A stretch of 36,885 nucleotides of DNA. It comes from Muribaculaceae bacterium. GTDB lineage: Bacteria; Bacteroidota; Bacteroidia; Bacteroidales; Muribaculaceae. Made by a program: the position numbers and the translations under genes. The stretch spans positions 1 to 36,885 of the forward strand of contig JAIDUH010000122.1 in NCBI GenBank assembly GCA_029060285.1, given 5' to 3'. Below the pieces are notes generated by a model that ran no database searches, was not told the origin of the DNA, and saw only the letters and a program-made list of their open reading frames with translations. Shown here in pieces: positions 16,389 through 24,927 of this stretch; within the stretch, counting starts at the first letter, position 1; each line of letters begins with the position of its first letter.

Positions 16389-17189
16389 ATGAAGGATCTT
16401 GCTGGAAAATGGGCTGTGGTGACAGGTGCTGATGGCGGTATCGGCATCGAGTTCTGTCGTGTGTTGGCTCGTCGTGGTTGTTCGCTTGTCATGGTGAGTA
16501 TCACTGTTGATCCTCTTCGTCAGGCGGCGATCTCTCTTGAAAATGAATTCGGGATCAAAGCTGTCCCATTTACTCTCGATCTTTCTGACTCGCATGCCGA
16601 CTCCATGCTGGCGGCATTCATTGGCACGCAAGGCATTGACCCTGATTTCATCATCAACAATGCCGGAATATTCAGTTTCTGTGAACTTGCCGACACTTCC
16701 GACGCAAAGATACGTTGCTTCATTGATCTCCATGTGCGTGCCACTACAATGCTTTCTCTCCTGTTTGCCCGAAGGTTTAAGGCGCGTGGCAGAGGGCGCA
16801 TTCTCAATATGTCGTCTATGTCCTGTTGGATGCCGATGCCGGGGCTTGCTATGTATGCCTCAACTAAAGCATATATCAGAGTGTTTACACGGTCTCTCCA
16901 TTATGAACTCAAAGACTATGGCGCTTCCGCTACGGTCGCTGCCCCCGGAGGTATAGCAACATCCCTTTTTGGTCTCCCTGACCATCTCATGAAGATTGCC
17001 GTGGGTGTCGGCGCAGTTGCAAGACCTGATCGTTTCGCTGAGAAAGCGGTCAATGCTATGCTGAAAGGGAAAAAGCAATACATAAATGGTCTGCTTAACC
17101 GCCTTGCCATCTTCTTCGTCGGAATCACTCCGACTTGGATACGCATGCAAGTCAAACGCCGCCTCCTCGACAAAGGCATCACGAAGTAA
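16389..17189 (+). CDS. Short-chain dehydrogenase/reductase, candidate hydroxysteroid dehydrogenase
   Basis: A 266-residue classical SDR. The nucleotide-binding TGADGGIG is at 12-19, NNAG at 90-93, and the catalytic triad is Ser143, Tyr156 and Lys160 in SSMSCWMPMPGLAMYASTK. The C-terminal extension has a hydrophobic segment and a basic tail, as in membrane-associated 17-beta-HSD3/12-like enzymes. An in-frame TTG at 16386 is an unlikely start because the ATG directly follows the heptamer array. As third gene after a 5-alpha-reductase and an OYE, a 3- or 17-hydroxysteroid oxidoreductase role is inferred. Stereochemistry and cofactor are not readable from sequence. Confidence 0.88.
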   Translation: MKDLAGKWAVVTGADGGIGIEFCRVLARRGCSLVMVSITVDPLRQAAISLENEFGIKAVPFTLDLSDSHADSMLAAFIGTQGIDPDFIINNAGIFSFCELADTSDAKIRCFIDLHVRATTMLSLLFARRFKARGRGRILNMSSMSCWMPMPGLAMYASTKAYIRVFTRSLHYELKDYGASATVAAPGGIATSLFGLPDHLMKIAVGVGAVARPDRFAEKAVNAMLKGKKQYINGLLNRLAIFFVGITPTWIRMQVKRRLLDKGITK

Positions 17190-17193
17190 CTTG

Positions 17194-17221
17194 GAATTTT
17201 GAATTTTGAATTTAGAATTAT
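17194..17221 (+). repeat. Heptamer array after the SDR gene
   Basis: Four exact 7-base units of consensus GAATTTW begin four bases after the SDR stop codon. A second short run with ATTATGC-type units (17252-17272) leads into the next ATG at 17269. Confidence 0.65.
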
Positions 17222-17268
17222 CAGTGGGTGCGAATAGGAACAATCCGGTTAATTATGCATTGTACGTT

Positions 17269-20200
17269 ATGAAATATGCATTTAAGATAACTCCTTGGAT
17301 TGCATTCTTGTTTTCTCTCGTCGTCTATTGGCTTACGGTAGATCCCGGTGCTTCCTATTGGGACTGTCCCGAGTATCTTGTTTCCGCAATAAAGCTTGAG
17401 ATTGGTCATCCTCCGGGCAATCCCGGATGGGCTTTGACCCATCGTTTTGTATCTTGTTTTTTCTCCGACCCTGCGCTTCAGGTCAAGGTCATCAATATGA
17501 TGTCGGGAGTTTTCACAGCATTGTCGGTGATGATGCTTTGTTCGGTATCGATATCCCTGATGCGCTGGATATGGCCATGCAATGGAAAAGACAGATGGCG
17601 CATCTTTGCTGTCTCCTTGGCATCGTTGGCAGGTTCTTTATGTTTTGCATGGTCCGATTCTCCTTGGTATAGTGCTGTTGAGGCAGAGGTGTATGCCATG
17701 TCGCTCTTCCTTTCCTCCCTTACTGTCTGGATGTCGCTGAAATGGGCTTTTTCCTTTAGTCAGTCAGAGCGTGTGAGATGGCTCGTGGCTCTTATGTATG
17801 TCATAGGGTTTTCATTGGGGGTGCATCAGCTCAATCTTCTCGCCCTTCCTGCCATCGCAATGATAATTGCTTGTCGTAATCTTGGCAAAAGTAGACATCC
17901 TGGTCTGCGGCTGATACTGGCTTTTGTCGTAGGGTGTGTGTTGGTGATACTCATATTAAAAGGTCTGATGCCATTGTCGGTGGCATTGGCAGGATGTGTA
18001 GATGTCATTGCTGTCAATTCATTTGGATTCCCATATTGGTCGGGAGCATTGGTTTTCTGGATTTTGACAATCATGGTGGATGTAGTCATAGCCATTCTTT
18101 CTGCCAGGCGCCATGGTAATTTCTCTACATCTTTTTGGTGTCTTGCAGCCGTTATGGTAGGTTATTCAGTCTATATTCTCATTCCTTTGCGTGCCTGGGC
18201 AAATCCTCCCGTCAATGAGGGCAATCCATCGGATATATTCCGTTTTTCCGACTATCTTGACCGTCGGCAGTATGGTGAGTCTCCATTGTTTTATGGGCGT
18301 ACCCCTTATAGCCGTATGATGCGCATGGAGCGGATATCCGTCAATGAGCAAGGCGATACTCTCCGTGACTATTCATGGAATGCCATGAAACTTCGGGGAC
18401 GCGATATGCGACCAATGGTTAAGAATGCCCATATCCCGGCAAGATCCAGGTTCCTGACAGATTCTGACCGTGCTCTTAATTCTGAAATTGCTTCAAGAGA
18501 TTCCGCAAAGGGTTATGTCGTTGCGGGATTCCGCACAGATCCTATATATACCCCGGAGCTCGATATGTGGATTCCGAGAATATATGCTTCCTCTCCAAGC
18601 GACATTGCTGCATATCGCGATTGGACCGGCATGGACTCGGCAAATATGGTGGAATTGCGAATTTCTGAGGCTTTGGACTCACTGGGTCATCCTGTCCCCA
18701 TGCGCGATTCTTCAGGGCATCCTCTGGAGAGATCTGCCATGCGCCCTTCTTATTCCCAGTCGCTTGCCTACCTGTTCGGTTATCAGGTGGGATATATGTA
18801 TCTGCGCTATCTGATGTGGAACTACTCCGGACGTCAGAATGATGTCGCGTCGACAGGAGAAATAGATCATGGCAATTTCATATCCGGCATTCCTCCACTC
18901 GATGATCTTATGCTTGGGCCTCAATCGATGCTGCCTCCTGAGCTTGGAGTGGAAAATGAAGGGAGAAATGTCTATTGGTGTATTCCCTTTATATTGGGGA
19001 TCATTGGGATTGTTTGGCTTTTTAAGGGTTCTGAATCCGGTTTGTATACAGTAAGGATGCGTCAGATCGCATGGGTGTCACTGATCCTGTTTGTTATGAC
19101 AGGCATGGCAATTGTATTCTATCTCAATCAGAGTCCCGGCGAACCGCGTGAACGTGATTATTCCTTTATGGGAAGCTTCTGGAGTTTCGCTCTCTGGATA
19201 TGTTTCGGAATGTTCTTGCTGCTCAAATCCGTCAGCAAAAAGTGGGCGAGGGGAATGGTTCTTATAGCTATATGCGCGGTCCCTGTCTGGATGCTGGCTG
19301 AAAACTACCGCGATCATGACCGGAGTCATCGTTCTGCGACGCTCGACTATGCCTCCAATCTCCTTGAGTCTCTCGATGAGGATGCGATTCTTTTTGTGGA
19401 TGGTGACAATTTCATATTCCCGCTTTGGTTTGCGCAGGAGGTGATGGGCATTCGCCGTGACGTGACGGTGATATGCAATGCCTACCTCGGCAGCGATTGG
19501 TATGTGCGTCAGTTGATGACTCCCCGTTACGGATATGATGGCGTGAGAATGACAGCTTCTGAGGGCGACATTGCCCTTGGCAATTATAATGTGGTGCGTT
19601 TCCCGTCTGCTGATACTGATACTGTTGCGGCTGTGAATGCTCTTGAATGTCTTTATGATGATGAGTCTCCAATCCCATCTTTCAAAAGTCGTTGGCTCAT
19701 TATGGGTAAAGACTCTACAGATTCATGGGTGTTTGATCTCCTTTCCATTCCGGGTAAGGGCGCAGGCTCTATTGCCGCCCTGCGGGAAGTGGCGGGAGTG
19801 GATATTGTGGCTACAAATGCAGCCTCCCGCTATCCGCGCCCTGTCTATTGGCATCAGAATCTTCAGAAAAATAAGTATATAGGCTTTTTCCCTCATACTC
19901 GTCAAGCGCTTTTCACCAGAAAGTTGCATCCGCTCGCTCCCGATTCTTTGGTGCTTTCAGATGAGGCTCTTGATGTGCTTCCAAAACTCCGTTGGGGAGG
20001 ACTTGACCTTGCGCCATATCCGGGTGTAGACGTGTCGTCGCAGGCCTCTATTCAGCGTGCTTCACTCATAAGGTTGGCGGAGTCTCTTTCCAGAGAGGGT
20101 CGTCATGATCAGGCATTGCATGTGGCTAAGTCGGCATTGGTTCGTTATCCGTCTCAGCTGGTTCCATTTACGATTAAGCATCACATTGACAGTGCATACT

Positions 20201-20400
20201 TTGAGGCCCGTCAGCTCGCAAAGATATTGACTGTCTCAGGCTCTGCCTTAGGCGATACTGCTGCTGTCTCACTCGCAAGGAGTGTCGTTGCAGAAGACAG
20301 TCTCCGTACCTATTCCTTCCGTCAATATCGCCAGTCCCTTCCTTCTTACCGACGCTCCGCTCTCTCCCCCGAATCTCGCAACCACACGATCCTCCCTTAA
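17269..20400 (+). CDS. DUF2723 (TMEM260-like) membrane protein, putative GT-C glycosyltransferase
   Basis: A 1043-residue integral membrane protein. The first periplasmic loop has VDPGASYWDCPEYL and then GHPPGNPGW, the DUF2723 signature; the acidic pair in WDCPE sits where GT-C enzymes hold their catalytic acid. About a dozen hydrophobic helices lie in residues 8-320 and 555-700. Between and after them are soluble parts, including a helical C-terminal region (LAESLSREGRHDQALHVAKSAL). The eukaryotic homologue TMEM260 is an O-mannosyltransferase; protein O-glycosylation here is inference. I chose the ATG at 17269; an upstream in-frame TTG at 17206 lies within the heptamer array. Preceded by the SDR gene and followed by the thiamine operon. 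Confidence 0.85.
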   Translation: MKYAFKITPWIAFLFSLVVYWLTVDPGASYWDCPEYLVSAIKLEIGHPPGNPGWALTHRFVSCFFSDPALQVKVINMMSGVFTALSVMMLCSVSISLMRWIWPCNGKDRWRIFAVSLASLAGSLCFAWSDSPWYSAVEAEVYAMSLFLSSLTVWMSLKWAFSFSQSERVRWLVALMYVIGFSLGVHQLNLLALPAIAMIIACRNLGKSRHPGLRLILAFVVGCVLVILILKGLMPLSVALAGCVDVIAVNSFGFPYWSGALVFWILTIMVDVVIAILSARRHGNFSTSFWCLAAVMVGYSVYILIPLRAWANPPVNEGNPSDIFRFSDYLDRRQYGESPLFYGRTPYSRMMRMERISVNEQGDTLRDYSWNAMKLRGRDMRPMVKNAHIPARSRFLTDSDRALNSEIASRDSAKGYVVAGFRTDPIYTPELDMWIPRIYASSPSDIAAYRDWTGMDSANMVELRISEALDSLGHPVPMRDSSGHPLERSAMRPSYSQSLAYLFGYQVGYMYLRYLMWNYSGRQNDVASTGEIDHGNFISGIPPLDDLMLGPQSMLPPELGVENEGRNVYWCIPFILGIIGIVWLFKGSESGLYTVRMRQIAWVSLILFVMTGMAIVFYLNQSPGEPRERDYSFMGSFWSFALWICFGMFLLLKSVSKKWARGMVLIAICAVPVWMLAENYRDHDRSHRSATLDYASNLLESLDEDAILFVDGDNFIFPLWFAQEVMGIRRDVTVICNAYLGSDWYVRQLMTPRYGYDGVRMTASEGDIALGNYNVVRFPSADTDTVAAVNALECLYDDESPIPSFKSRWLIMGKDSTDSWVFDLLSIPGKGAGSIAALREVAGVDIVATNAASRYPRPVYWHQNLQKNKYIGFFPHTRQALFTRKLHPLAPDSLVLSDEALDVLPKLRWGGLDLAPYPGVDVSSQASIQRASLIRLAESLSREGRHDQALHVAKSALVRYPSQLVPFTIKHHIDSAYFEARQLAKILTVSGSALGDTAAVSLARSVVAEDSLRTYSFRQYRQSLPSYRRSALSPESRNHTILP

Positions 20401-20429
20401 ATCCATATCTACACTGCTTTTAACTTTTG

Positions 20430-20461
20430 TTTGTGAAAGTTGATTTTTTTTATTAATTTTG
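20430..20461 (+). promoter_or_regulatory. Promoter of the thiamine uptake operon
   Basis: TTTG (20430-20433), 20 bases, then TAATTTTG (20454-20461). Transcription would start about 80 bases before the riboswitch; the intervening leader holds a GGTTAT/ATAACC hairpin. Confidence 0.7.
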
Positions 20462-20547
20462 CATCCGCATTCGTGGCATAGGCACCTTGCCTGGTTATTT
20501 CTCGGTGATAACCTTGACAACCTATACAACGATGACAACTTAGTATA

Positions 20548-20627
20548 TTCAATTTAGGGGTGCCGAAAGGCTGAGAACAAACCCTCTGAACTTGACCCGG
20601 CTAATACCGGCGTAAGAAAAATTTGAA
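20548..20627 (+). promoter_or_regulatory. TPP riboswitch
   Basis: The core shows GGGGTGCC, GGCTGAGA, ACCCTCTGAACTTGA and CCGGCTAATACCGGCGTAAGA in the THI-box order. P1 can be drawn as TTCAATTT (20548-20555) with AAATTTGAA (20619-20627). The 3' side of P1 ends three bases before the ATG at 20631, so ligand-stabilised P1 probably blocks ribosome binding. No terminator hairpin follows, which supports translational control. Confidence 0.95.
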
Positions 20628-20630
20628 GAC

Positions 20631-22880
20631 ATGAAAAAGACCCTCCCTTGGGGCGTGGCGCTTATGTGCGTATCCACGTTTCCAGCTTTGGCAGACAATG
20701 CCGAAGCCTCGTCGCTCATAGAGAGCCTCGACAGTGTGTACACCGCTCTTGACGCAATCGAAGTCACGGCAAACCGTGCCGGCGTGAAGACCCCGGTAGC
20801 TTTCACCAATGTAAATGCCAAGGAAATAGCGAAAAGCAACGACGGTCGTGACATTCCCTCCCTTCTCGAAATGACTCCCTCTATTATTTCGACTGGCGAT
20901 GCCGGAGCAGGCATAGGCTATAGCAGTCTCCGTGTGCGTGGCACCGACGGGTCCCGTATCAACATCACTGCAAATGGTGTCCCTATCAACGACAGCGAGA
21001 GTCACAACGTCTATTGGGTGAATATGCCCGACCTCGCTTCTTCTCTCAACGATATCCAGATACAGCGTGGTGCCGGAACTTCCACTAACGGAGCCGGAGC
21101 ATTCGGAGCCTCGATCAATATGCTGACTGATTATCCGGCTACGGAGCGCTCTGCGATGGTCTCTGCTTCCTATGGCTCTTTCAATTCCAACCGGGAGACA
21201 GTAAAGGTTTCTTCCGGTCTCTTCGGCGATCATTGGAGCGTGGATGCGCGATTCAGTCATATAGGCTCAGACGGTTATATCGACCGAGCCTTCTCTCAAC
21301 TTTGGAGCTATATGGGGCAGTTGGCTTATCGCTCTGACAATACTACCCTCCGTCTGCTTGCCTTCGGCGGTAAGGAACGCACATACATGGCGTGGGACTA
21401 TGCCTCGAAGGAAGAGATGGAAGAATATGGGCGTCGCTATAATCCCTGTGGAAAATATACTGCCTCCGATGGGTCGACTGCTTTCTATCCCGACCAGTGC
21501 GATAATTTCACCCAGCATCATTTCCAGCTTCTGTTCAATCAGTATATTGGTCAATATGTGACATTGAATGCCACGCTCCATTACACAAAGGGCGACGGCT
21601 ACTACGACCAGTATAAGACTAAGCGCACCCTTGAGGAATATGGACTTGACCCTTTCCTTGATGCCGAAGGCAATCTCGTTAAGAAATCTGATTTGATACG
21701 TCTCAAGTTCAACGACAATGATTTTGGAGGAGGTATGTTCAATGTCCGCTATCAGAAGGATGCTCTGACACTCGTAGGTGGGGGAGCGGCAAACTGGCAT
21801 CGAGGCAATCATTTCGGAAAGGTGAAATGGGTGCGCAATTTCATCGGTGCCATTGATCCCCTGCAGGAATACTACAGTAACACAGGCCGTAAGTTCGACT
21901 CCAATGTCTTCCTGCGTGGTGACTACTCTTTTGGATCAGCTTTTTCAGCATACGTCGACCTGCAGTATCGTCACATCGACTATTCTATCCGTGGCATAAG
22001 CGACAATTATGATTGGAATATAGAAGGTATGGGGCAGCTCGACCTCAAGCGTAAATGGGATTTCTTCAATCCAAAGCTTGGATTGTCTTATAATGACGGC
22101 GGTCATCGTGCCTACGCTTCATGGAGTGTGGCTCATAAGGAACCGACCCGCGATAATTTCACCGACAGCGACCCCGATCATTACCCCGTGGCAGAGCGTA
22201 TGTTCGATTACGAGGCTGGATATTCTTATGGCACATCTCTCTTCAATGTAGGAGCGGGGCTATATTATATGGATTACAAGAATCAGCTTGTTGTGACCGG
22301 GGAGCTTTCCGACACCGGCAATGCCATCAGTGTAAATGTACCGAAATCTTACCGTATGGGTATCGAGCTTCAAGGGGCACTCAGACCCGTCGACTGGTTT
22401 GACTGGCAGATCAATGCCACACTCTCCCGCAACCGCATCAAAAATTTCACTGAATACATCTATGAGGATGAATGGACCAATCCTATAGCCATCGATTGTG
22501 GCGACACCCCGATAGCATTTTCTCCCGACTTCATCCTTCACAATGCCTTCAACTTCAATGTCAAGAATTTTGAAGCATCCTTGATGAGCCGCTATGTGTC
22601 AAGCCAATATATGAATAATGCACGCTCTGCAGAAGCTAAGCTCGACGCCTACTTCGTCTCCGACCTCGCGTTGGCCTACACATTCAAGAAAATCTCAGGC
22701 ATGAAAGAGCTCCGTGTTGGTGTCACGGTCTACAACCTCTTCAACGAGAAATACTGCAACAACGGCTATGCCGGGGCTGGCTACTACGTGGAAGACGGCA
22801 AACCCGTAATCTACCGCTACGCCGGCTTCGCCGCCCAAGCCACCACCAACGTCCTCGCCACTCTCACCCTCTCTTTCTAA
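20631..22880 (+). CDS. TonB-dependent outer-membrane receptor for thiamine
   Basis: A 749-residue outer-membrane transporter: signal peptide (MKKTLPWGVALMCVSTFPALA), plug domain at about 45-165 (IEVTANRAGVKTPVAFTNV, SLRVRGTDGSRINITANGVPIND, IQIQRGAGTSTNGAGAFGASIN), then a beta-barrel ending in the typical terminal Phe (LATLTLSF). The TPP riboswitch directly upstream and the PnuT gene downstream identify thiamine or a thiamine derivative as substrate. The same arrangement is known in Bacteroides thetaiotaomicron. It has no SusD partner, consistent with small-molecule uptake. Confidence 0.92.
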   Translation: MKKTLPWGVALMCVSTFPALADNAEASSLIESLDSVYTALDAIEVTANRAGVKTPVAFTNVNAKEIAKSNDGRDIPSLLEMTPSIISTGDAGAGIGYSSLRVRGTDGSRINITANGVPINDSESHNVYWVNMPDLASSLNDIQIQRGAGTSTNGAGAFGASINMLTDYPATERSAMVSASYGSFNSNRETVKVSSGLFGDHWSVDARFSHIGSDGYIDRAFSQLWSYMGQLAYRSDNTTLRLLAFGGKERTYMAWDYASKEEMEEYGRRYNPCGKYTASDGSTAFYPDQCDNFTQHHFQLLFNQYIGQYVTLNATLHYTKGDGYYDQYKTKRTLEEYGLDPFLDAEGNLVKKSDLIRLKFNDNDFGGGMFNVRYQKDALTLVGGGAANWHRGNHFGKVKWVRNFIGAIDPLQEYYSNTGRKFDSNVFLRGDYSFGSAFSAYVDLQYRHIDYSIRGISDNYDWNIEGMGQLDLKRKWDFFNPKLGLSYNDGGHRAYASWSVAHKEPTRDNFTDSDPDHYPVAERMFDYEAGYSYGTSLFNVGAGLYYMDYKNQLVVTGELSDTGNAISVNVPKSYRMGIELQGALRPVDWFDWQINATLSRNRIKNFTEYIYEDEWTNPIAIDCGDTPIAFSPDFILHNAFNFNVKNFEASLMSRYVSSQYMNNARSAEAKLDAYFVSDLALAYTFKKISGMKELRVGVTVYNLFNEKYCNNGYAGAGYYVEDGKPVIYRYAGFAAQATTNVLATLTLSF

Positions 22881-22902
22881 TCCCTTGTATCTTCAAGAGT
22901 CT

Positions 22903-22937
22903 CAGTTTGTTTCGGTGTTCGAGCCTTCGGCTCGGTA
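22903..22937 (+). repeat. Dispersed hairpin repeat, copy 1
   Basis: A 35-base element whose core CGAGCC-TTC-GGCTCG (22920-22934) forms a perfect stem with a triloop. Outer GAGTCT/AGACTC arms (about 22899-22946) can extend it. The same 35 bases with four or five changes recur at 32171-32205. Here it lies between the receptor and pnuT genes. Confidence 0.65.
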
Positions 22938-22966
22938 TCATAGACTCCTAAACTCCCCCTACCCAA

Positions 22967-23605
22967 ATGCCCATAGACAAGATTTTAGAAATATTAGGCT
23001 TTTCAATAGGCCTCCTCTACCTCTGGTGGGAATACCACGCCGACAGGCGTATGTGGTATGCCTCCATGGTAATGCCCGCCATCTCCATGTGGATCTACTT
23101 CAGCAAAGGCATCTACGCTGACTTCGCCATCAACATCTACTATCTTGTCATAGCCATCTACGGCTTCATAGTCTGGACCCGTGGCCATAATAAAACGGCA
23201 AAATCGGATTCTTCCGAGTTCTCCGACAACCCGACAACCCGACAACATGAAAACCTGACAACCCCAATCACCAGTATCCCCCCACGCATGCTCTTCGCAT
23301 GCGTGGCAGTCTTCCTTGCATTGTGGGTAGGTCTCTATCTCATCCTCAACTATCTCACCGACAGCACTGTCCCAATCCCCGACGCTTTCACCACAGCCCT
23401 GAGCATAGTTGGAATGTGGATGCTCGCCCGCAAATACCTCCAGCAATGGATTGCCTGGATCTTGGTTGACGCCGTCTGCACCTGCCTCTACTGGTACAAA
23501 GGCATCCCTCTCTACGCCATCCTCTACGCCATCTACACTGTCATAGCCTTCTTCGGCTACCGCAAGTGGCTCCGCCTGATGCATCAGCAGGAGACTTCCA
23601 GATAG
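22967..23605 (+). CDS. pnuT: PnuC-family transporter, thiamine type (PnuT)
   Basis: A 212-residue inner-membrane protein of the PnuC fold: EILGFSIGLLYLWWEYHADRRMWYASM at the N-terminus, seven to eight hydrophobic helices, and DAVCTCLYWYKGIPLYAILYAIYTVIAFFGYRKW at the C-terminus. PnuC proteins carry nicotinamide riboside; PnuT members, found under TPP riboswitches, carry thiamine by facilitated diffusion coupled to intracellular phosphorylation. A cytosolic loop at about 68-108 (HNKTAKSDSSEFSDN and following) is enlarged by an octamer DNA repeat. The expected third gene, thiamine pyrophosphokinase, is not next to it. Confidence 0.88.
   Translation: MPIDKILEILGFSIGLLYLWWEYHADRRMWYASMVMPAISMWIYFSKGIYADFAINIYYLVIAIYGFIVWTRGHNKTAKSDSSEFSDNPTTRQHENLTTPITSIPPRMLFACVAVFLALWVGLYLILNYLTDSTVPIPDAFTTALSIVGMWMLARKYLQQWIAWILVDAVCTCLYWYKGIPLYAILYAIYTVIAFFGYRKWLRLMHQQETSR
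23223..23262 (+). repeat. Octamer array inside pnuT
   Basis: Five 8-base units: CCGACAAC three times without change, then ATGAAAAC and CTGACAAC. It encodes part of a hydrophilic loop between membrane helices, so it is tolerated in the coding frame. Confidence 0.75.
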
Positions 23606-23631
23606 CCCGTATTGCGTAGTCCCGAATTCAT

Positions 23632-23764
23632 GATAAATCAAGCTAAATCATGATGCATCAAGCTAAATCAAGCCGGATTAATCAAGCTCAAGCCGATTCA
23701 GCCCTGAGCCTACCCATGATATATCATGATTCATCATGTTGTATCAAGATGAATCATGCATAAT
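23632..23764 (+). repeat. Decamer array after pnuT
   Basis: Units of ten bases such as AGCTAAATCA (twice), TGATAAATCA and CATGATTCAT keep a 10-base register over about 130 bases, with a break around 23701-23712. The array fills most of the gap between convergent pnuT and the DMT transporter, and shares the CAAGCTAAAT unit with 28221-28307. Confidence 0.65.
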
Positions 23765-23779
23765 ACAGCCATCGCACCA

Positions 23780-23814
23780 ATTATGCATTGTGCATTATGA
23801 ATTCTGCATTAATT
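23780..23814 (+). repeat. Heptamer array abutting the DMT-transporter stop codon
   Basis: Five exact 7-base units of consensus ATTATGM (ATTATGC, ATTGTGC, ATTATGA, ATTCTGC, ATTAATT). The last base is 23814; the minus-strand stop codon is 23815-23817. Confidence 0.75.
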
Positions 23815-24690
23815 TCAAGACCCGATTACGAGCAGCCCCAGACTGACAAGCAATATCCCAAGGTCAATGAGCTTTGTCTTGATGTTCTTCTCATGCAATA
23901 CGAGCACTCCATAGAAGAAAGGTATCAGCACACTTCCGCGGCGTATCATCGACACAATTGAAATCATTGACCCTGCTTCAGACAATGAATAGAAGTAAGC
24001 CAAATCCGCTCCGGTCAAGAACACAGATATGCCGATAATAGCCCACTTCCAGTGGAATGGCGTGGAGCTCTGCTTGTGCATTCTCATGAGTATTAGCACT
24101 GCCACACTCATCATGCCCAGTTGATACAGTGAATACCAGCTCTGCACCATCAGCGGCTCGAACCGCGTCATAAGGTACTTGTCATAGAGTGCGCTGACAG
24201 CTCCCAAAGCCGTAGCGCCTACCGACATCCATAGCCATTTGCTGTGTTTGAACGAGAATCCCTCTTTTGATCCAACACGGCTGATCATGAAAAGAGATGC
24301 AAAACCAAGTAGGATACCGCACCACTGTATGAAGTTCAGTTGCTCCCCAAATATCAGCAATGCGCCCACAAGCACCATCACTGGTCGAGAGGCGTTGATA
24401 GGTCCCTGAATTGTAAGTGGCAGATGCTTGATGGCAAAATATCCCAATATCCAGGAAGAAAGCACTATTACAGACTTTGTTGCTATCAGCAGGTGTCCGG
24501 TCAAGCCTTCTCCCGGCCCGGTGCCTCCATGCACTAAGCAGTCGAAAAGCACTGGGCTCATCAGAAGGGTCCCGAACAGTGTATTAAACCATAACACGAT
24601 AGGCACATTGTTGTCTTTCAACGAGATTTTCTTCATCACGTCATAAAATCCCAATCCGACTGCCGATACAAGTGCAAAAATTATCCACAT
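23815..24690 (-). CDS. DMT-superfamily transporter (EamA domains)
   Basis: A 291-residue inner-membrane protein with about ten membrane helices in two EamA repeats of five, for example MWIIFALVSAVGLGFYDVMKK at the N-terminus, INASRPVMVLVGALLIFGEQLNFIQWCGILLGFASL at about 98-133, and IISIVSMIRRGSVLIPFFYGVLVLHEK near 241-268. DMT proteins export or import metabolites by proton or substrate exchange; no substrate is indicated. It is transcribed against the neighbouring operons on both sides and is not part of the thiamine operon. The upstream 247-base region also contains the promoter of the exporter operon. Confidence 0.85.
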   Translation of the reverse strand: MWIIFALVSAVGLGFYDVMKKISLKDNNVPIVLWFNTLFGTLLMSPVLFDCLVHGGTGPGEGLTGHLLIATKSVIVLSSWILGYFAIKHLPLTIQGPINASRPVMVLVGALLIFGEQLNFIQWCGILLGFASLFMISRVGSKEGFSFKHSKWLWMSVGATALGAVSALYDKYLMTRFEPLMVQSWYSLYQLGMMSVAVLILMRMHKQSSTPFHWKWAIIGISVFLTGADLAYFYSLSEAGSMISIVSMIRRGSVLIPFFYGVLVLHEKNIKTKLIDLGILLVSLGLLVIGS

Positions 24691-24705
24691 TTTTTATAAA
24701 AATAT

Positions 24706-24736
24706 TTTGTCAGTTCAAAAATTTACATTACCTTTG
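24706..24736 (+). promoter_or_regulatory. Promoter of the MacAB-TolC-type operon
   Basis: TTTG (24706-24709), 19 bases, then TACCTTTG (24729-24736). It lies 200 bases before the first gene. A second -7-like box, TAATTTTG, is at 24919-24926 but lacks a -33 partner. Confidence 0.6.
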
Positions 24737-24737
24737 C

Positions 24738-24905
24738 AGTGTATTAGTATGCTACTACACTAAATAAGTAATTTTTCTAAAAATCTTGTTACATTTCAGT
24801 GCTATTTTGCGTCTAATACACATAGTATATAACAAACACAGCCATAAAATTATAAGATTTATACATCTTATGAGATTTATATCTTAGAAATCCATACATA
24901 TATAA
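24738..24905 (+). promoter_or_regulatory. Long AT-rich leader with operator-like repeats
   Basis: AGTGTA (24738-24743) and TACACT (24756-24761) form an interrupted palindrome over the expected transcription start. GTGTATTAG (24740-24748) recurs inverted as CTAATACAC (24813-24821). Two direct copies beginning AGATTTATA lie near 24857-24892. It looks like a regulator binding region; no regulator gene is adjacent. Confidence 0.35.
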
Positions 24906-24927
24906 TTTTTTAGGCGATTAATTTTGC

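Noticed and set aside
17206..17268. TTG start for the DUF2723 protein
   Set aside because: The 21 added codons begin in a heptamer array; the ATG at 17269 gives the usual short head before the first membrane helix.
24919..24926. TAATTTTG as the main promoter of the exporter operon
   Set aside because: No -33 box at 19-21 bases; the full promoter at 24706-24736 is a better match, though a secondary start cannot be excluded.
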